The notes beneath the pieces were generated by a model. The model was given only the letters and a program-made list of their open reading frames with translations. It made no database searches and was not told the origin of the DNA. A DNA stretch of 64,000 nt from Desnuesiella massiliensis (GTDB lineage Bacteria > Bacillota > Clostridia > Clostridiales > Clostridiaceae). Positions 42,284 through 51,652 of this stretch are shown piece after piece (positions within the stretch are counted from its first letter, which is position 1; each line of letters opens with the position of its first letter). The stretch is from NCBI RefSeq assembly GCF_001403615.1, contig NZ_LN879457.1:992001-1056000 (forward strand). The letters run 5' to 3'. A program made the translations under genes and the position numbers.

Positions 42284-42913
42284 ATGAGTAAAGTAACACA
42301 AATAGCACATCCATTAATACTTCATAAATTAGCTTTTATAAGAGATAAAAATACAGGTTCAAAGGACTTCAGAGAATTAGTAGAAGAAGTTGCTATGCTA
42401 ATGGCATATGAGGTAACTAGAGACTTGCAAATGGAAGAAGTAGAAATAGAAACTCCTATATGTATAACTAAGTGTAAAATGCTATCAGGAAAGAAGATGG
42501 CTATAGTACCTATTCTAAGAGCTGGATTAGGTATGGTAGATGGAATGCTAAGATTGATTCCAGCAGCTAAGGTTGGTCATATTGGTTTATATAGAGATGA
42601 AGAAACTCTTCAACCTGTTGAATATTTCTGTAAATTGCCTCAAGACATAGAAGAAAGAGATGTTATAGTTACAGATCCAATGCTAGCTACTGGTGGTTCA
42701 GCAGTGGATGCTATAACCCTATTAAAGAAAAGAGGAGCAAGAAACATCAGATTAATGTGCTTAATAGCTGCTCCAGAAGGAATAAAGGCGGTAGTAGATG
42801 CTCATCCAGATGTAGATGTATATATTGCATCTATAGATGAAAAACTTAATGAAAAAGGATATATAGTTCCCGGTTTAGGAGATGCAGGAGATAGATTGTT
42901 TGGAACTAAATAA
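42284..42913 (+). CDS. upp: Uracil phosphoribosyltransferase
   Basis: This 209-residue enzyme makes UMP from uracil and PRPP. It has the PRPP loop VTDPMLATGGSA and the uracil-binding C-terminal IVPGLGDAGDR. AGGGGGAA precedes the ATG. It ends in a strong terminator. Position between rpiB and the wall-polysaccharide genes agrees with Bacillus. Confidence 0.97.
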   Translation: MSKVTQIAHPLILHKLAFIRDKNTGSKDFRELVEEVAMLMAYEVTRDLQMEEVEIETPICITKCKMLSGKKMAIVPILRAGLGMVDGMLRLIPAAKVGHIGLYRDEETLQPVEYFCKLPQDIEERDVIVTDPMLATGGSAVDAITLLKKRGARNIRLMCLIAAPEGIKAVVDAHPDVDVYIASIDEKLNEKGYIVPGLGDAGDRLFGTK

Positions 42914-42946
42914 ACCAATTTTTTAAAGAGAATTTAATGTATATTT

Positions 42947-42991
42947 AAACCAACTATGAAAATGTATAAAATTTTATAGTTGGTTTTTTTA
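42947..42991 (+). terminator. upp terminator
   Basis: AAACCAACTAT/ATAGTTGGTTT stem and a run of seven T. Confidence 0.9.
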
Positions 42992-43025
42992 TAGATATAT
43001 AATGTTGTGCATATACTGGCCTTTA

Positions 43026-43054
43026 TTTACTTTAAAAATTATTTAAGGTATAAT
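43026..43054 (+). promoter_or_regulatory. Promoter of the dCMP deaminase-tagO-mnaA unit
   Basis: TTTACT, 17-bp spacer, TATAAT, 60 bp before the deaminase start. Confidence 0.6.
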
Positions 43055-43113
43055 TGTTATAGCTTATATATAAAATATGAAAAACTTTAGTTATCAAGGA
43101 GAATAATAGAACT

Positions 43114-43602
43114 ATGGAGAGAAGAGATAAGAATAATTATTATCTTGATATAGCCGAAACTGTATTGGAGAGAGGTACTTGCTTAAGAAGAAATTATGGT
43201 TCTATAATTGTAAAAAATGATGAAATTATTTCTACGGGCTATACGGGAGCGCCTAGAGGAAGAAAAAACTGCATTGATCTAGGTTTTTGTATAAGAGAAG
43301 AGTTAAACGTGCCTAGAGGTACACATTATGAGCTCTGCAGAAGTGTACATAGTGAGGCAAATGCAATTATAAGTGCTTCCCGAAGAGATATGATAGGAGC
43401 TACCCTTTATTTAGTTGGCAGAGACGCTAAAACAAGGGAGCTAGTGTCTGATGCTAATTCTTGCGCTATGTGTAAAAGATTAATTATAAATTCAGGCATT
43501 TTAAGGGTTATAATAAGGGATACAAAGGACTCTTATAGAGTTATGGAAGTAAGTTACTGGATTGAAAACGATGATTCCTTAAAAGAGGAGTTTGGCTATT
43601 AA
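43114..43602 (+). CDS. dCMP deaminase family protein (ComEB-like)
   Basis: This 162-residue zinc deaminase has HSEAN (zinc His plus catalytic Glu) and the Cys pair in CAMCK; the usual Pro before the first Cys is Ser here. It likely converts dCMP to dUMP for dTTP synthesis. The family is also called ComE operon protein 2, but no comE genes are near. It begins an apparent operon with tagO and mnaA (gaps of 29 and 32 bp). Confidence 0.9.
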   Translation: MERRDKNNYYLDIAETVLERGTCLRRNYGSIIVKNDEIISTGYTGAPRGRKNCIDLGFCIREELNVPRGTHYELCRSVHSEANAIISASRRDMIGATLYLVGRDAKTRELVSDANSCAMCKRLIINSGILRVIIRDTKDSYRVMEVSYWIENDDSLKEEFGY

Positions 43603-43631
43603 ATTAATTTAATATAGGATGACGAGGTTTT

Positions 43632-44660
43632 ATGAATAATTTAATTTTGGCTTTATTAGCCGCTATTGTATCTTATTTAGTTACACCTTTAGTAAAACTT
43701 GTAGCAAAATATTTTAACATAATAGATGAGCCTAAAGGTAATAGTAGAAAAATACATAAAAATCCCATACCTTTATTAGGAGGATTGGCTATTTATATAG
43801 CGTTCGTATTAGTTACTATGTTTAGACCTGGAAGCCTTGAAAAATCTGAGAAGGGCATTATTTTAGGAGCTACCATTGTTTTAATCGGAGGTATACTTGA
43901 TGATGCTAAGGAACTTAGGCCTTGGCAAAAGCTTATATTCCAGCTCTTAGGTACTCTATGCCTTTTATTAAATGGGGTATATATTCAAAACATAACTAAT
44001 CCTTTTGGCGGCTCTGATTCATTTTTTAATATCGGAACCTTTGCCATACCTTTTACAATTATTTGGATAATTGGTATAACAAATGCTATAAATTTAATAG
44101 ATGGATTAGATGGTTTAGCTGCGGGTGTAGCATTGATTTCTTCAATAAGTATTTTCTTTATTGCTATAATTGCAGAAAGAGAGTCCGTTGCAGCACTGAT
44201 AGCTGTATTAAGCGGAGCAATAATAGGATTTCTTCCATATAATTTTAATCCGGCTTCTATATTTATGGGGGATACTGGAGCTCAATTATTAGGATTTTTA
44301 TTAGCAGCTATTTCTATTGAAGGGGCAATAAAATCAGCAGCAGCCTTTGCCATAGTGGTTCCTATTTTAGCTATAGGATTACCTATATACGATACTCTTT
44401 TTGCTATGATAAGAAGAAAGATAAATGGGAAACCTATAATGCAGGCTGATAGAGGCCACCTACATCATAGGTTGTTAGATTTAGGATTGACGCAAAAGCA
44501 GGCAGTACTAGTGATGTATTTAATAAGTGCTTGCCTAGGAGCTATATCTATATTAGCTATGGAGATTAGTACACCAAGGTCCTATTTCCTATTAACTGTG
44601 GTAGTGATAATAGTGGTATTTCTCGCTTGGAAATACGGATTCTTTAGACATAAAGACTAA
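43632..44660 (+). CDS. tagO: Undecaprenyl-phosphate GlcNAc-1-phosphate transferase (TagO/WecA-type)
   Basis: This 342-residue polytopic membrane enzyme of the MraY/WecA family puts GlcNAc-1-phosphate on undecaprenyl phosphate, the first step of teichoic-acid-like wall polymers. Motifs: PKGNSRKIHKNPIPLLGG, the NLIDGLDGLAAG metal loop, GDTGAQLLGF and the HLHHRL loop on the cytoplasmic side. The adjacent UDP-GlcNAc 2-epimerase supports wall-polymer linkage-unit synthesis. Confidence 0.92.
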   Translation: MNNLILALLAAIVSYLVTPLVKLVAKYFNIIDEPKGNSRKIHKNPIPLLGGLAIYIAFVLVTMFRPGSLEKSEKGIILGATIVLIGGILDDAKELRPWQKLIFQLLGTLCLLLNGVYIQNITNPFGGSDSFFNIGTFAIPFTIIWIIGITNAINLIDGLDGLAAGVALISSISIFFIAIIAERESVAALIAVLSGAIIGFLPYNFNPASIFMGDTGAQLLGFLLAAISIEGAIKSAAAFAIVVPILAIGLPIYDTLFAMIRRKINGKPIMQADRGHLHHRLLDLGLTQKQAVLVMYLISACLGAISILAMEISTPRSYFLLTVVVIIVVFLAWKYGFFRHKD

Positions 44661-44692
44661 TATTTATATACTGTATGTATGGAGGTATGGAA

Positions 44693-45841
44693 ATGAATAA
44701 AATAAAAGTAATGGCCATTTTTGGTACTAGACCTGAAGCTATAAAAATGGCTCCTTTAGTAAAAGAACTAGAAAAATATGATGAAATTGAATCAAAGGTA
44801 TGCGTAACTGCTCAGCATAGAGAAATGCTAGATCAGGTTTTGGAATTGTTTAGCATAAAACCTGATTATGATCTTAACATAATGAAAAGCAAACAAAGTT
44901 TAACAGGTATTACTAATAGAGTTTTAGAGGGCCTAGAGGAATTGTTTTTAACTGATAAGCCAGATATAATACTAGTTCATGGTGATACTACTACTACTTT
45001 TGCAGGAGCTTTGGCTGCTTTCTATTCTCAAATAAAGGTTGGCCATGTGGAGGCGGGGTTAAGAACCTTTGATAAGTACTTTCCTTTTCCAGAGGAGATG
45101 AATAGAAAACTTGCTGGATCCATAGCAGATTTACATTTTGCCCCTACAAAAGGATCTAAAAATAATCTTTTAAGAGAAGGTGTTGAAGAAAAATCTATCT
45201 ATATTACAGGTAATACGGTAATTGACGCTATGGACTTTACTGTAAAGGAAGATTATATTTTTCAAACTGAAGAACTTAATAATATAGATTATAAAAATAA
45301 AAAGGTTATAATGGTTACTGCCCACAGAAGAGAAAATTGGGGAGAAGGAATAGAAAATATTTGCAAGGCATTAAAAACCATAGTTCAGGAGAATGAAGAA
45401 GTAGAAATAGTATATTTAGTGCATTTAAATCCTGTGGTTAAAGATGTGGTTGATAAATATTTATCAAACATTGAAAGAGTTCATTTATTACCGCTTCTAG
45501 ATGCTAAGGAAACTCATAATCTAATGAATAAATGCTATATGGTAATGACGGATTCAGGTGGATTACAAGAAGAAGCCCCTCATTTAGGAAAACCGGTTTT
45601 GGTATTAAGAGATGTCACTGAAAGGCCAGAAGCTGTAGAAGCTGGAACTGTTAAATTAGTGGGTACAGACTTTGATAAGATATGTACTGAGGCAAATCTC
45701 CTATTAAAGGATGAAGAGAGTTATTCTGTCATGACTAAAGCAATAAATCCTTATGGAGATGGTAAAGCTTCTAATAGAATTGTAGAAGCTATACTAAAAT
45801 TCTTTAATAAGTCTGAAAAAAATATAGAGGAATTTAAATAA
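44693..45841 (+). CDS. mnaA: UDP-N-acetylglucosamine 2-epimerase (non-hydrolysing)
   Basis: This 382-residue enzyme interconverts UDP-GlcNAc and UDP-ManNAc. It starts VMAIFGTRPEAIKMAPL, with VHGDTTTTFAGALAA, HVEAGLRT, TAHRRENWG and MTDSGGLQEEAP, all standard. ATG 44693 lies six bases after GGAGGT; two earlier in-frame ATGs precede or overlap that site. With tagO it supplies the ManNAc of the teichoic-acid linkage unit. Confidence 0.95.
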   Translation: MNKIKVMAIFGTRPEAIKMAPLVKELEKYDEIESKVCVTAQHREMLDQVLELFSIKPDYDLNIMKSKQSLTGITNRVLEGLEELFLTDKPDIILVHGDTTTTFAGALAAFYSQIKVGHVEAGLRTFDKYFPFPEEMNRKLAGSIADLHFAPTKGSKNNLLREGVEEKSIYITGNTVIDAMDFTVKEDYIFQTEELNNIDYKNKKVIMVTAHRRENWGEGIENICKALKTIVQENEEVEIVYLVHLNPVVKDVVDKYLSNIERVHLLPLLDAKETHNLMNKCYMVMTDSGGLQEEAPHLGKPVLVLRDVTERPEAVEAGTVKLVGTDFDKICTEANLLLKDEESYSVMTKAINPYGDGKASNRIVEAILKFFNKSEKNIEEFK

Positions 45842-45886
45842 ATAATAGTTTTTTCTTAAAACTTAAATAAATTTTTAACAAATATG

Positions 45887-45915
45887 TTGATTAAAAGATT
45901 AAAGATAGATATAAT
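45887..45915 (+). promoter_or_regulatory. Thiolase promoter (sigma-A type)
   Basis: TTGATT, 17-bp spacer, TATAAT, about 65 bp before the thiolase start. Clostridial thl promoters are known to be strong and constitutive. Confidence 0.75.
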
Positions 45916-45981
45916 AAAAGCATATTTGAAAACATTGTCATCATTACTGTAAGGGGATAAAATTTCAGGGAGGTATTATTC

Positions 45982-47163
45982 ATGAGAGAAGTAGTTATTG
46001 TAAGTGCAGTTAGAACTGCAATTGGTTCTTTTGGTGGTTCACTAAAAGATGTGCCAGCAGTAGATTTAGGAGCAACTGTTATAAAGGAAGCTTTAAATAG
46101 AGCTGGTGTAAAGGGTGAATTGGTAGAGGAAGTAATCATGGGAAATGTGCTTCAGGCAGGATTAGGACAAAATACTGCAAGACAAGCGCTAATTAAAGCA
46201 GGATTACCTGTAGAGGTTCCAGCTATGACGATTAATAAAGTTTGCGGTTCAGGTTTAAGAGCTGTTAGCTTAGCTTGCCAAATGATAAAAGCTGGTGATG
46301 CAGATGTGATAGTTGCCGGCGGAATGGAGAACATGTCAAGAGCTCCATATGTTTTAGATTCAGCTAGATGGGGTCAAAGAATGGGAAATGGAACCATGAC
46401 AGATGTTATGGTCAACGACGGATTATGGGATGCTTTCAACCACTATCATATGGGAATTACAGCTGAAAATATAGCTGATCAATGGAATTTAACTAGAGAA
46501 GAACAAGATGCTTTTGCTGCAGAATCACAAAACAAAGCAGAAAAGGCTATAAAAGAAGGTAAATTTAAGGATGAAATAGTTCCAGTAGTAATTCCTCAAA
46601 GAAAAGGTGAGCCTATAGTATTCGACACTGACGAATATGTTAAGGCTGGCACTACTGCAGAAAAATTAGGGAAATTAAAACCTGCTTTTAAAAAGGATGG
46701 AACAGTTACAGCAGGGAATGCCTCTGGAATAAATGATGGAGCTGCTGCATTTGTAATAATGAGCGCTGAAAAGGCAAAAGAATTAGGAGTAAAACCTTTA
46801 GTAAAAATAGTTTCTTACGGTAATAAAGGCTTAGAGCCTTCAATAATGGGTTATGGTCCATTTGCTGCTACAAAGAAAGCTTTAGAAGTTGCAGGGTTAA
46901 ATATTGAAGATTTAGATTTAATAGAGGCTAACGAAGCTTTCGCAGCTCAAAGTTTAGCTGTAGCTAAAGATTTAGGTTTTGATATGTCAAAGGTTAATGT
47001 TAATGGTGGTGCTATAGCGTTAGGACATCCAATTGGAGCTTCAGGAGCCAGAATATTAGTTTCATTATTGCACGAAATGCAAAAGAGAGAAGCTAAGAGA
47101 GGATTAGCAACTCTTTGCATTGGCGGAGGAATGGGAACTGCTTTAATAGTAGAAAGAGAATAG
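45982..47163 (+). CDS. thlA: Acetyl-CoA acetyltransferase (thiolase)
   Basis: This 393-residue enzyme condenses two acetyl-CoA to acetoacetyl-CoA at the head of butyrate/butanol fermentation. The nucleophile is Cys88 in NKVCGSG; GHPIGASGAR carries the catalytic His and CIGGGMG the second Cys. Clostridial ThlA uses these two Cys as a redox switch, and both are present. AGGGAGG precedes the ATG. It is monocistronic with its own promoter and terminator; the other butyrate genes are not here. Confidence 0.96.
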   Translation: MREVVIVSAVRTAIGSFGGSLKDVPAVDLGATVIKEALNRAGVKGELVEEVIMGNVLQAGLGQNTARQALIKAGLPVEVPAMTINKVCGSGLRAVSLACQMIKAGDADVIVAGGMENMSRAPYVLDSARWGQRMGNGTMTDVMVNDGLWDAFNHYHMGITAENIADQWNLTREEQDAFAAESQNKAEKAIKEGKFKDEIVPVVIPQRKGEPIVFDTDEYVKAGTTAEKLGKLKPAFKKDGTVTAGNASGINDGAAAFVIMSAEKAKELGVKPLVKIVSYGNKGLEPSIMGYGPFAATKKALEVAGLNIEDLDLIEANEAFAAQSLAVAKDLGFDMSKVNVNGGAIALGHPIGASGARILVSLLHEMQKREAKRGLATLCIGGGMGTALIVERE

Positions 47164-47177
47164 TAATATCATTATAT

Positions 47178-47213
47178 AAAGCATACAGCGATTTAGTCGT
47201 TGTATGCTTTATT
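47178..47213 (+). terminator. Thiolase terminator
   Basis: A 14-bp stem (AAAGCATACAGCGA with TCGTTGTATGCTTT, one G-U) with a 5-nt loop, then A/T-rich sequence. Confidence 0.85.
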
Positions 47214-47665
47214 TTATATTATGAATATTTAATATAGTTAAGTAAAATATATTTATAAAAGATATTTAGCCATATTTAAAAAAATATTGAATAAACCTTA
47301 TTTGCTTTATGCAATTTTTATATCAGGATATGATTTAAAGAATGTCAAAAAAACTAAAAAAACATAAAAAAATATAAAAAATAGTCGTTTAATACAAAAT
47401 TAGTCGATGTGTAAATGTTAACATGATTTAAAAAGTCTATAAACCTAATTTTTTGAAAAATCACTAAAATGAATGATATTATGCTTAAGCATCTATGAAT
47501 AGCGAAATAATGAACATTAATTAGATAAATAGATTAAAAAGCATAAAAATATGGTTAAATAAAGCTATGCATTCGAAAAATCACTTTTTTGAGTGAATTT
47601 TAGATTTTATTATTGAGAAAGGCAGCTATATAATTATCAAGTAGTGGTTGCAAAGGAGTAATTTT
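47214..47665. other. AT-rich region upstream of the ATP synthase operon
   Basis: No gene is seen in about 450 bp. Two related blocks with GAAAAATCACT, four variable bases and TGAnTGA start at 47455 and 47575, exactly 120 bp apart. The first is also part of a possible promoter (TTGAAA, 18 bp, TATTAT, 47453-47482). GAAAAATCACTA resembles the left arm of the dispersed palindromic repeat, so the region may hold worn copies. Confidence 0.5.
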
Positions 47666-48043
47666 ATGGGAAATAACCTAAAGTATATGCTTAAGCAAGT
47701 GACAGTTTTTACTTTAATAATTGCAATTATTTTTGGAGTAATTGGATTTTGGATTTTAAAAACTTCCTATGTTATAAGCTTTTTAATAGGAGCTGTAATA
47801 TCGATTTTTAACTTACTATTAAATAGTATTATAACTGATTTTTCTCTAGGCTATGTAAAAAAAGCTACACCGATTCTTATAGTACTAAGCTATATAGTAA
47901 GAGTAATATTAATTTCTTTTATTGGAATACTAGTAACAATAAATGAAAAATATAATTTAGTTTTTTATTTAGCAGGGTTTATTTCGTATTTTGCAGCACT
48001 TATAATATATGGATTAAATTTAAGCAGAAAAGAAGGGAAGTGA
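47666..48043 (+). CDS. atpI: ATP synthase subunit I
   Basis: 125 residues with four membrane helices. First gene of the atp operon; AtpI-type proteins help assemble the c-ring or import magnesium, and are poorly conserved. Identification rests on size, helices and position. ATG 47666 follows AAAGGAG; an upstream TTG frame of six codons is rejected. Confidence 0.8.
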   Translation: MGNNLKYMLKQVTVFTLIIAIIFGVIGFWILKTSYVISFLIGAVISIFNLLLNSIITDFSLGYVKKATPILIVLSYIVRVILISFIGILVTINEKYNLVFYLAGFISYFAALIIYGLNLSRKEGK

Positions 48044-48047
48044 TGGG

Positions 48048-48728
48048 ATGGAAAATATAGAACCTATTTTTTCCTTTAATCTATGGAAGTTCCAAGTGGA
48101 TATAACTTTAAGTATAATTGTTCAGTGGGCAATAATTTTGATTTTAACTTTATTAGCTTTTTATTTAACAACATCATTAAGGGAACGTCCAACTAGAAAA
48201 CAAAATATTGGAGAAATATTTGTAGAAACTATAATAAAACTGGTAAAGGAAAATATGGGTGAAAATTATATAGGTTTTGTGCCTTTTGTGGGTACTATAT
48301 TCATTTATCTGCTATTGATGAATATGACAGGATTAGTTGGAATTGAACCTCCCACAAAGGATATTAATGTGGCTTTAGCCATGGCACTTATAGCCTTTAT
48401 AGTAATTCAAGGGTATACTATTAAAAGAATTGGACTATTACATTATTTTACAGGATATGCAAAGCCATTTGCTGCTATGCTTCCAATGAACATAATGGAA
48501 AGAATAATGCTACCATTATCTTTATGTCTAAGATTATTTGGTAATATGACCGCTGCCGCGGTAATTATGGATTTAGCTTATGAAGGATTACACGGGGTAG
48601 GCTTCTTAGCTCAAATAGGATTGCCGATATTTTTGCATTTTTATTTTGATATCTTTGATGGCGCCATCCAAATGATAATATTTTTAATGTTAACTATGAT
48701 AAATATAAAGATTATTTCAGAACACTAA
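48048..48728 (+). CDS. atpB: ATP synthase F0 subunit a
   Basis: This 226-residue membrane protein forms the half-channels next to the c-ring. The essential arginine helix is seen in LSLCLRLFGNMTA, and the C-terminal helix ends INIKIISEH. About five or six membrane helices. A four-base gap after atpI. Confidence 0.95.
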   Translation: MENIEPIFSFNLWKFQVDITLSIIVQWAIILILTLLAFYLTTSLRERPTRKQNIGEIFVETIIKLVKENMGENYIGFVPFVGTIFIYLLLMNMTGLVGIEPPTKDINVALAMALIAFIVIQGYTIKRIGLLHYFTGYAKPFAAMLPMNIMERIMLPLSLCLRLFGNMTAAAVIMDLAYEGLHGVGFLAQIGLPIFLHFYFDIFDGAIQMIIFLMLTMINIKIISEH

Positions 48729-48748
48729 CATATTAAGGAGGAATTATA

Positions 48749-48991
48749 ATGAATCATGAATTTGTATTAGGAATGTCAGCATTAGGTGCAGCAATAGCTG
48801 TATTAACAGGTATAGGAGCTGGAGTTGGTATAGGAAACGCAACAGGTAAGGCAGTAGAAAGTATAGCTAGACAACCTGAGGCTAGTGGTAAGATCACAAC
48901 AGCTTTAATCATAGGTAATGGTTTTGCCGAAGCAACAGCTATATATGGTTTACTAGTATCCATATTCTTAATATTTGTAGGCTTAAAATAA
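48749..48991 (+). CDS. atpE: ATP synthase F0 subunit c
   Basis: 80 residues forming two membrane helices with the polar loop ARQPEA. The ion-binding carboxylate is Glu61 (GFAEATAIY). The sodium-site residues of Ilyobacter tartaricus are replaced: Gln32 is Ile28 here and Ser66 is Ala62, so proton coupling is predicted. AAGGAGGA precedes the ATG. A strong hairpin follows in an unusually long gap before atpF. Confidence 0.97.
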   Translation: MNHEFVLGMSALGAAIAVLTGIGAGVGIGNATGKAVESIARQPEASGKITTALIIGNGFAEATAIYGLLVSIFLIFVGLK

Positions 48992-49001
48992 TGCAGTTTA
49001 A

Positions 49002-49039
49002 TAATTACCTTATCTCTTAAATAGGAGATAAGGTAATTA
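49002..49039 (+). promoter_or_regulatory. Intercistronic hairpin between atpE and atpF
   Basis: A 15-bp perfect stem (TAATTACCTTATCTC and complement) with an 8-nt loop and a short A-rich tail, so it is not a strong terminator. It lies in the only long gap (106 bp) inside the operon. It may protect the atpI-B-E mRNA end or cut readthrough, giving more subunit c than b. Confidence 0.6.
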
Positions 49040-49097
49040 AAAATTATGAGGCGATTATTTTATAAATTCAAGCCTGAAGGGAGGCTTTGGTAGATTT

Positions 49098-49574
49098 ATG
49101 ATTAAGATATCAGTAGTAATACCTGCAATAATAAATTTTATAATTTTATATCTTATACTTAGGCATTTCTTTTTCAAGCCTGTGATGAATGTGCTTGAAT
49201 CAAGAGAAAAAAGTATTGGAGATAATATAAATAAAGCTAAAGAAGAAGCAGAAAAAGCAGAATTACTAAGAAAAGAAAATGAAAAATTGATAAAAGAAGC
49301 TAAAGAGGAAGGTAAAAAAATTACTGAAAAGCAAAAACAAAAGGCAGAAAAACTATATCAGGATATATTAGCGGAAGCTAACAAAGAGGCCCAGTTGAGT
49401 ATGGAGAGAGCAAATATAGAAATAGAAAGAGAAAGAGAAAAAGCAAGAAATGAGCTGAAAAAGGAAGTAGTGGATTTGGCAGTAATGCTATCTGCTAAGG
49501 CTTTAGAGGAAAGTATAGATGAGAATAAGCACAAACAATTAATAAATGATTTTATTTCTAAGGTAGGTATCTAA
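49098..49574 (+). CDS. atpF: ATP synthase F0 subunit b
   Basis: 158 residues: one N-terminal membrane helix (about 3-25, ending FFFKPVMNVLESRE) and a long charged coiled coil that forms the peripheral stalk. Its GGGAGG site lies 13 bases before the ATG, farther than usual. The gene ends one base before atpH. Confidence 0.95.
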   Translation: MIKISVVIPAIINFIILYLILRHFFFKPVMNVLESREKSIGDNINKAKEEAEKAELLRKENEKLIKEAKEEGKKITEKQKQKAEKLYQDILAEANKEAQLSMERANIEIEREREKARNELKKEVVDLAVMLSAKALEESIDENKHKQLINDFISKVGI

Positions 49575-49575
49575 T

Positions 49576-50115
49576 ATGTACGAATATTTAGATAGAAGAT
49601 ATGCTCTAGCTCTTTACCAAGTAGCAGAAGAAAAAGGCAAAGTAGAGGAATATCTACAGGATTTAAGAGAAATTATTAATATAATAGATAACAGTCAAGA
49701 ATTTCAGCAAATTATCAAACATCCTCAAATCAGTACAAGAAGAAAAAAGAAAACTTTTATAAAAATATTTAAAGGAAATATAGATGAGGAATTATTATCA
49801 TTTTTACTTATCTTAATAGAAAAAGATAGAATATTATTTCTAAAAGAAAAGTTAAATGAGATGGAAAAGATACATCTAGAAAGAAATAACACTATTATTG
49901 CCAATGTAAAGAGTGTAATTCCTCTTTCAACAGAACAAATAGAAAATTTAAGAGAAAAACTAATTAGAAAATATGATAAGCACATTATTGTAAAAGAGGA
50001 AATAGATAAAAGTATCATTGGAGGCTTATATGTAAGGGTAGGTAATGACGTAATTGATGGTACAGTAAAATCAAAATTAGACCAGATGAAAAATATGATG
50101 CTCAGTAGAGAATAG
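49576..50115 (+). CDS. atpH: ATP synthase F1 subunit delta
   Basis: 179 residues; N-terminal six-helix domain (DRRYALALYQVAEEKGKV) and a C-terminal part ending GLYVRVGNDVIDGTVKSKL, the OSCP/delta signature. It joins the stalk to F1. Length is normal. Confidence 0.95.
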   Translation: MYEYLDRRYALALYQVAEEKGKVEEYLQDLREIINIIDNSQEFQQIIKHPQISTRRKKKTFIKIFKGNIDEELLSFLLILIEKDRILFLKEKLNEMEKIHLERNNTIIANVKSVIPLSTEQIENLREKLIRKYDKHIIVKEEIDKSIIGGLYVRVGNDVIDGTVKSKLDQMKNMMLSRE

Positions 50116-50125
50116 AGGTGAAGCC

Positions 50126-51631
50126 ATGAATATTAAACCGGAAGAAATAACTTCAATTATAAAAAGTGAAATAGAAAGATATGAGAAGAAGATAGAAACT
50201 ATAGATTCAGGAACTATCATTCAAATTGGTGATGGAGTTGCAAGAGTATATGGCCTAGATGAATGTATGGAAGGGGAAATGCTAGAGTTCCCTAATGGCA
50301 TTTATGGTATGGCTCTAAACTTAGAACAGGATAATGTTGGATGCGTTTTACTTGGTTCTGAAGAAGGTATCAAAGAGGGAGATATAGTTAAAAGAACTGG
50401 AAAGATTGTTGAAGTCCCTGTGGGAGAAGCTTTAATAGGGAGAGTAGTGAATTCTTTGGGGTTACCAATAGACGGAAAAGGGCCTATTAAAAATAATGGA
50501 ATGAGACCTATTGAATTTACTGCACCTGGAGTTATAGAAAGACAATCTGTAAAAGAGCCTCTTCAAACAGGTATAAAAGCTATTGATTCTATGATTCCAA
50601 TTGGTAAAGGACAGAGAGAGCTTATTATAGGAGATAGGCAAACAGGTAAAACCGCTATCGCTTTGGATGCTATTTTAAATCAAAAGGGAAAAGATGTAGT
50701 TTGTATTTACGTTGCCATAGGCCAAAAACAATCTACAGTAGCGCATATAGTAAATACTCTAACTGAGATGGGGGCTATGGATTATACTATAGTAGTAAGT
50801 TCTACAGCTTCCGAGACAGCTCCACTACAATTTATTGCTCCTTATGCAGGTTGCAGCATGGGAGAATACTTTATGTTTAAGGGGAAAGACGTATTAATAA
50901 TATATGATGATTTGTCTAAGCATGCGGTGGCTTATAGAACTATGTCATTACTATTAAGGAGACCACCAGGAAGAGAAGCATATCCTGGAGATGTATTCTA
51001 TATACATTCAAGACTGTTGGAAAGAGCAGCTAAATTATCTAAGAATTTAGGAGGAGGATCTCTAACTGCACTTCCAATCATTGAAACCTTGGCAGGAGAT
51101 ATTACAGCTTATATACCTACAAATGTAATTTCTATAACTGATGGACAAATATTTTTAGAATCTGAGTTATTCTATGCAGGGCAAAGACCAGCGGTTAATG
51201 CAGGTATTTCTGTTTCTAGAGTAGGTGGTAATGCTCAGACAAAAGCTATGAAACAAGTAGCTGGAACTCTAAGAATCGAGCTGGCACAATATAGAGAGCT
51301 AGCAGCCTTTGCTCAATTCGGCTCTGACTTAGATAAAGAGTCAAAAAAGAGGTTAGAAAAGGGTAAGAGATTAATAGAAATATTAAAGCAAGATCAATAT
51401 AAACCTATGCCAGTAGAAAAGCAGATAATGATGCTATATGCAGGAGTAAATAATCATCTTATGGATATAAGTGTAGCTCAAATAAGAAAGTTTGAAAAAG
51501 ACTTTTTGGATTATATGGATACCCACCATAGAGAAATAGGTAAAGCTATACTTGAAGGTAATACTTTAAGCGATGAAATTAAAAGTCAATTAGATGAAGC
51601 CATAATTGAATTTAAAAAGATCTTTGCATAA
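50126..51631 (+). CDS. atpA: ATP synthase F1 subunit alpha
   Basis: This 501-residue non-catalytic nucleotide-binding subunit has Walker A GDRQTGKTA, and the SRVGGNAQTKAMK signature near the C-terminal third. Three alpha alternate with three beta in F1. GAGGTG precedes the ATG. Confidence 0.98.
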   Translation: MNIKPEEITSIIKSEIERYEKKIETIDSGTIIQIGDGVARVYGLDECMEGEMLEFPNGIYGMALNLEQDNVGCVLLGSEEGIKEGDIVKRTGKIVEVPVGEALIGRVVNSLGLPIDGKGPIKNNGMRPIEFTAPGVIERQSVKEPLQTGIKAIDSMIPIGKGQRELIIGDRQTGKTAIALDAILNQKGKDVVCIYVAIGQKQSTVAHIVNTLTEMGAMDYTIVVSSTASETAPLQFIAPYAGCSMGEYFMFKGKDVLIIYDDLSKHAVAYRTMSLLLRRPPGREAYPGDVFYIHSRLLERAAKLSKNLGGGSLTALPIIETLAGDITAYIPTNVISITDGQIFLESELFYAGQRPAVNAGISVSRVGGNAQTKAMKQVAGTLRIELAQYRELAAFAQFGSDLDKESKKRLEKGKRLIEILKQDQYKPMPVEKQIMMLYAGVNNHLMDISVAQIRKFEKDFLDYMDTHHREIGKAILEGNTLSDEIKSQLDEAIIEFKKIFA

Positions 51632-51652
51632 AGGTCTTAAGGAGGTGGAAAT

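Noticed and set aside
49725..50018. A 97-codon minus-strand frame in atpH
   Set aside because: It lies fully within atpH and has no start signals.
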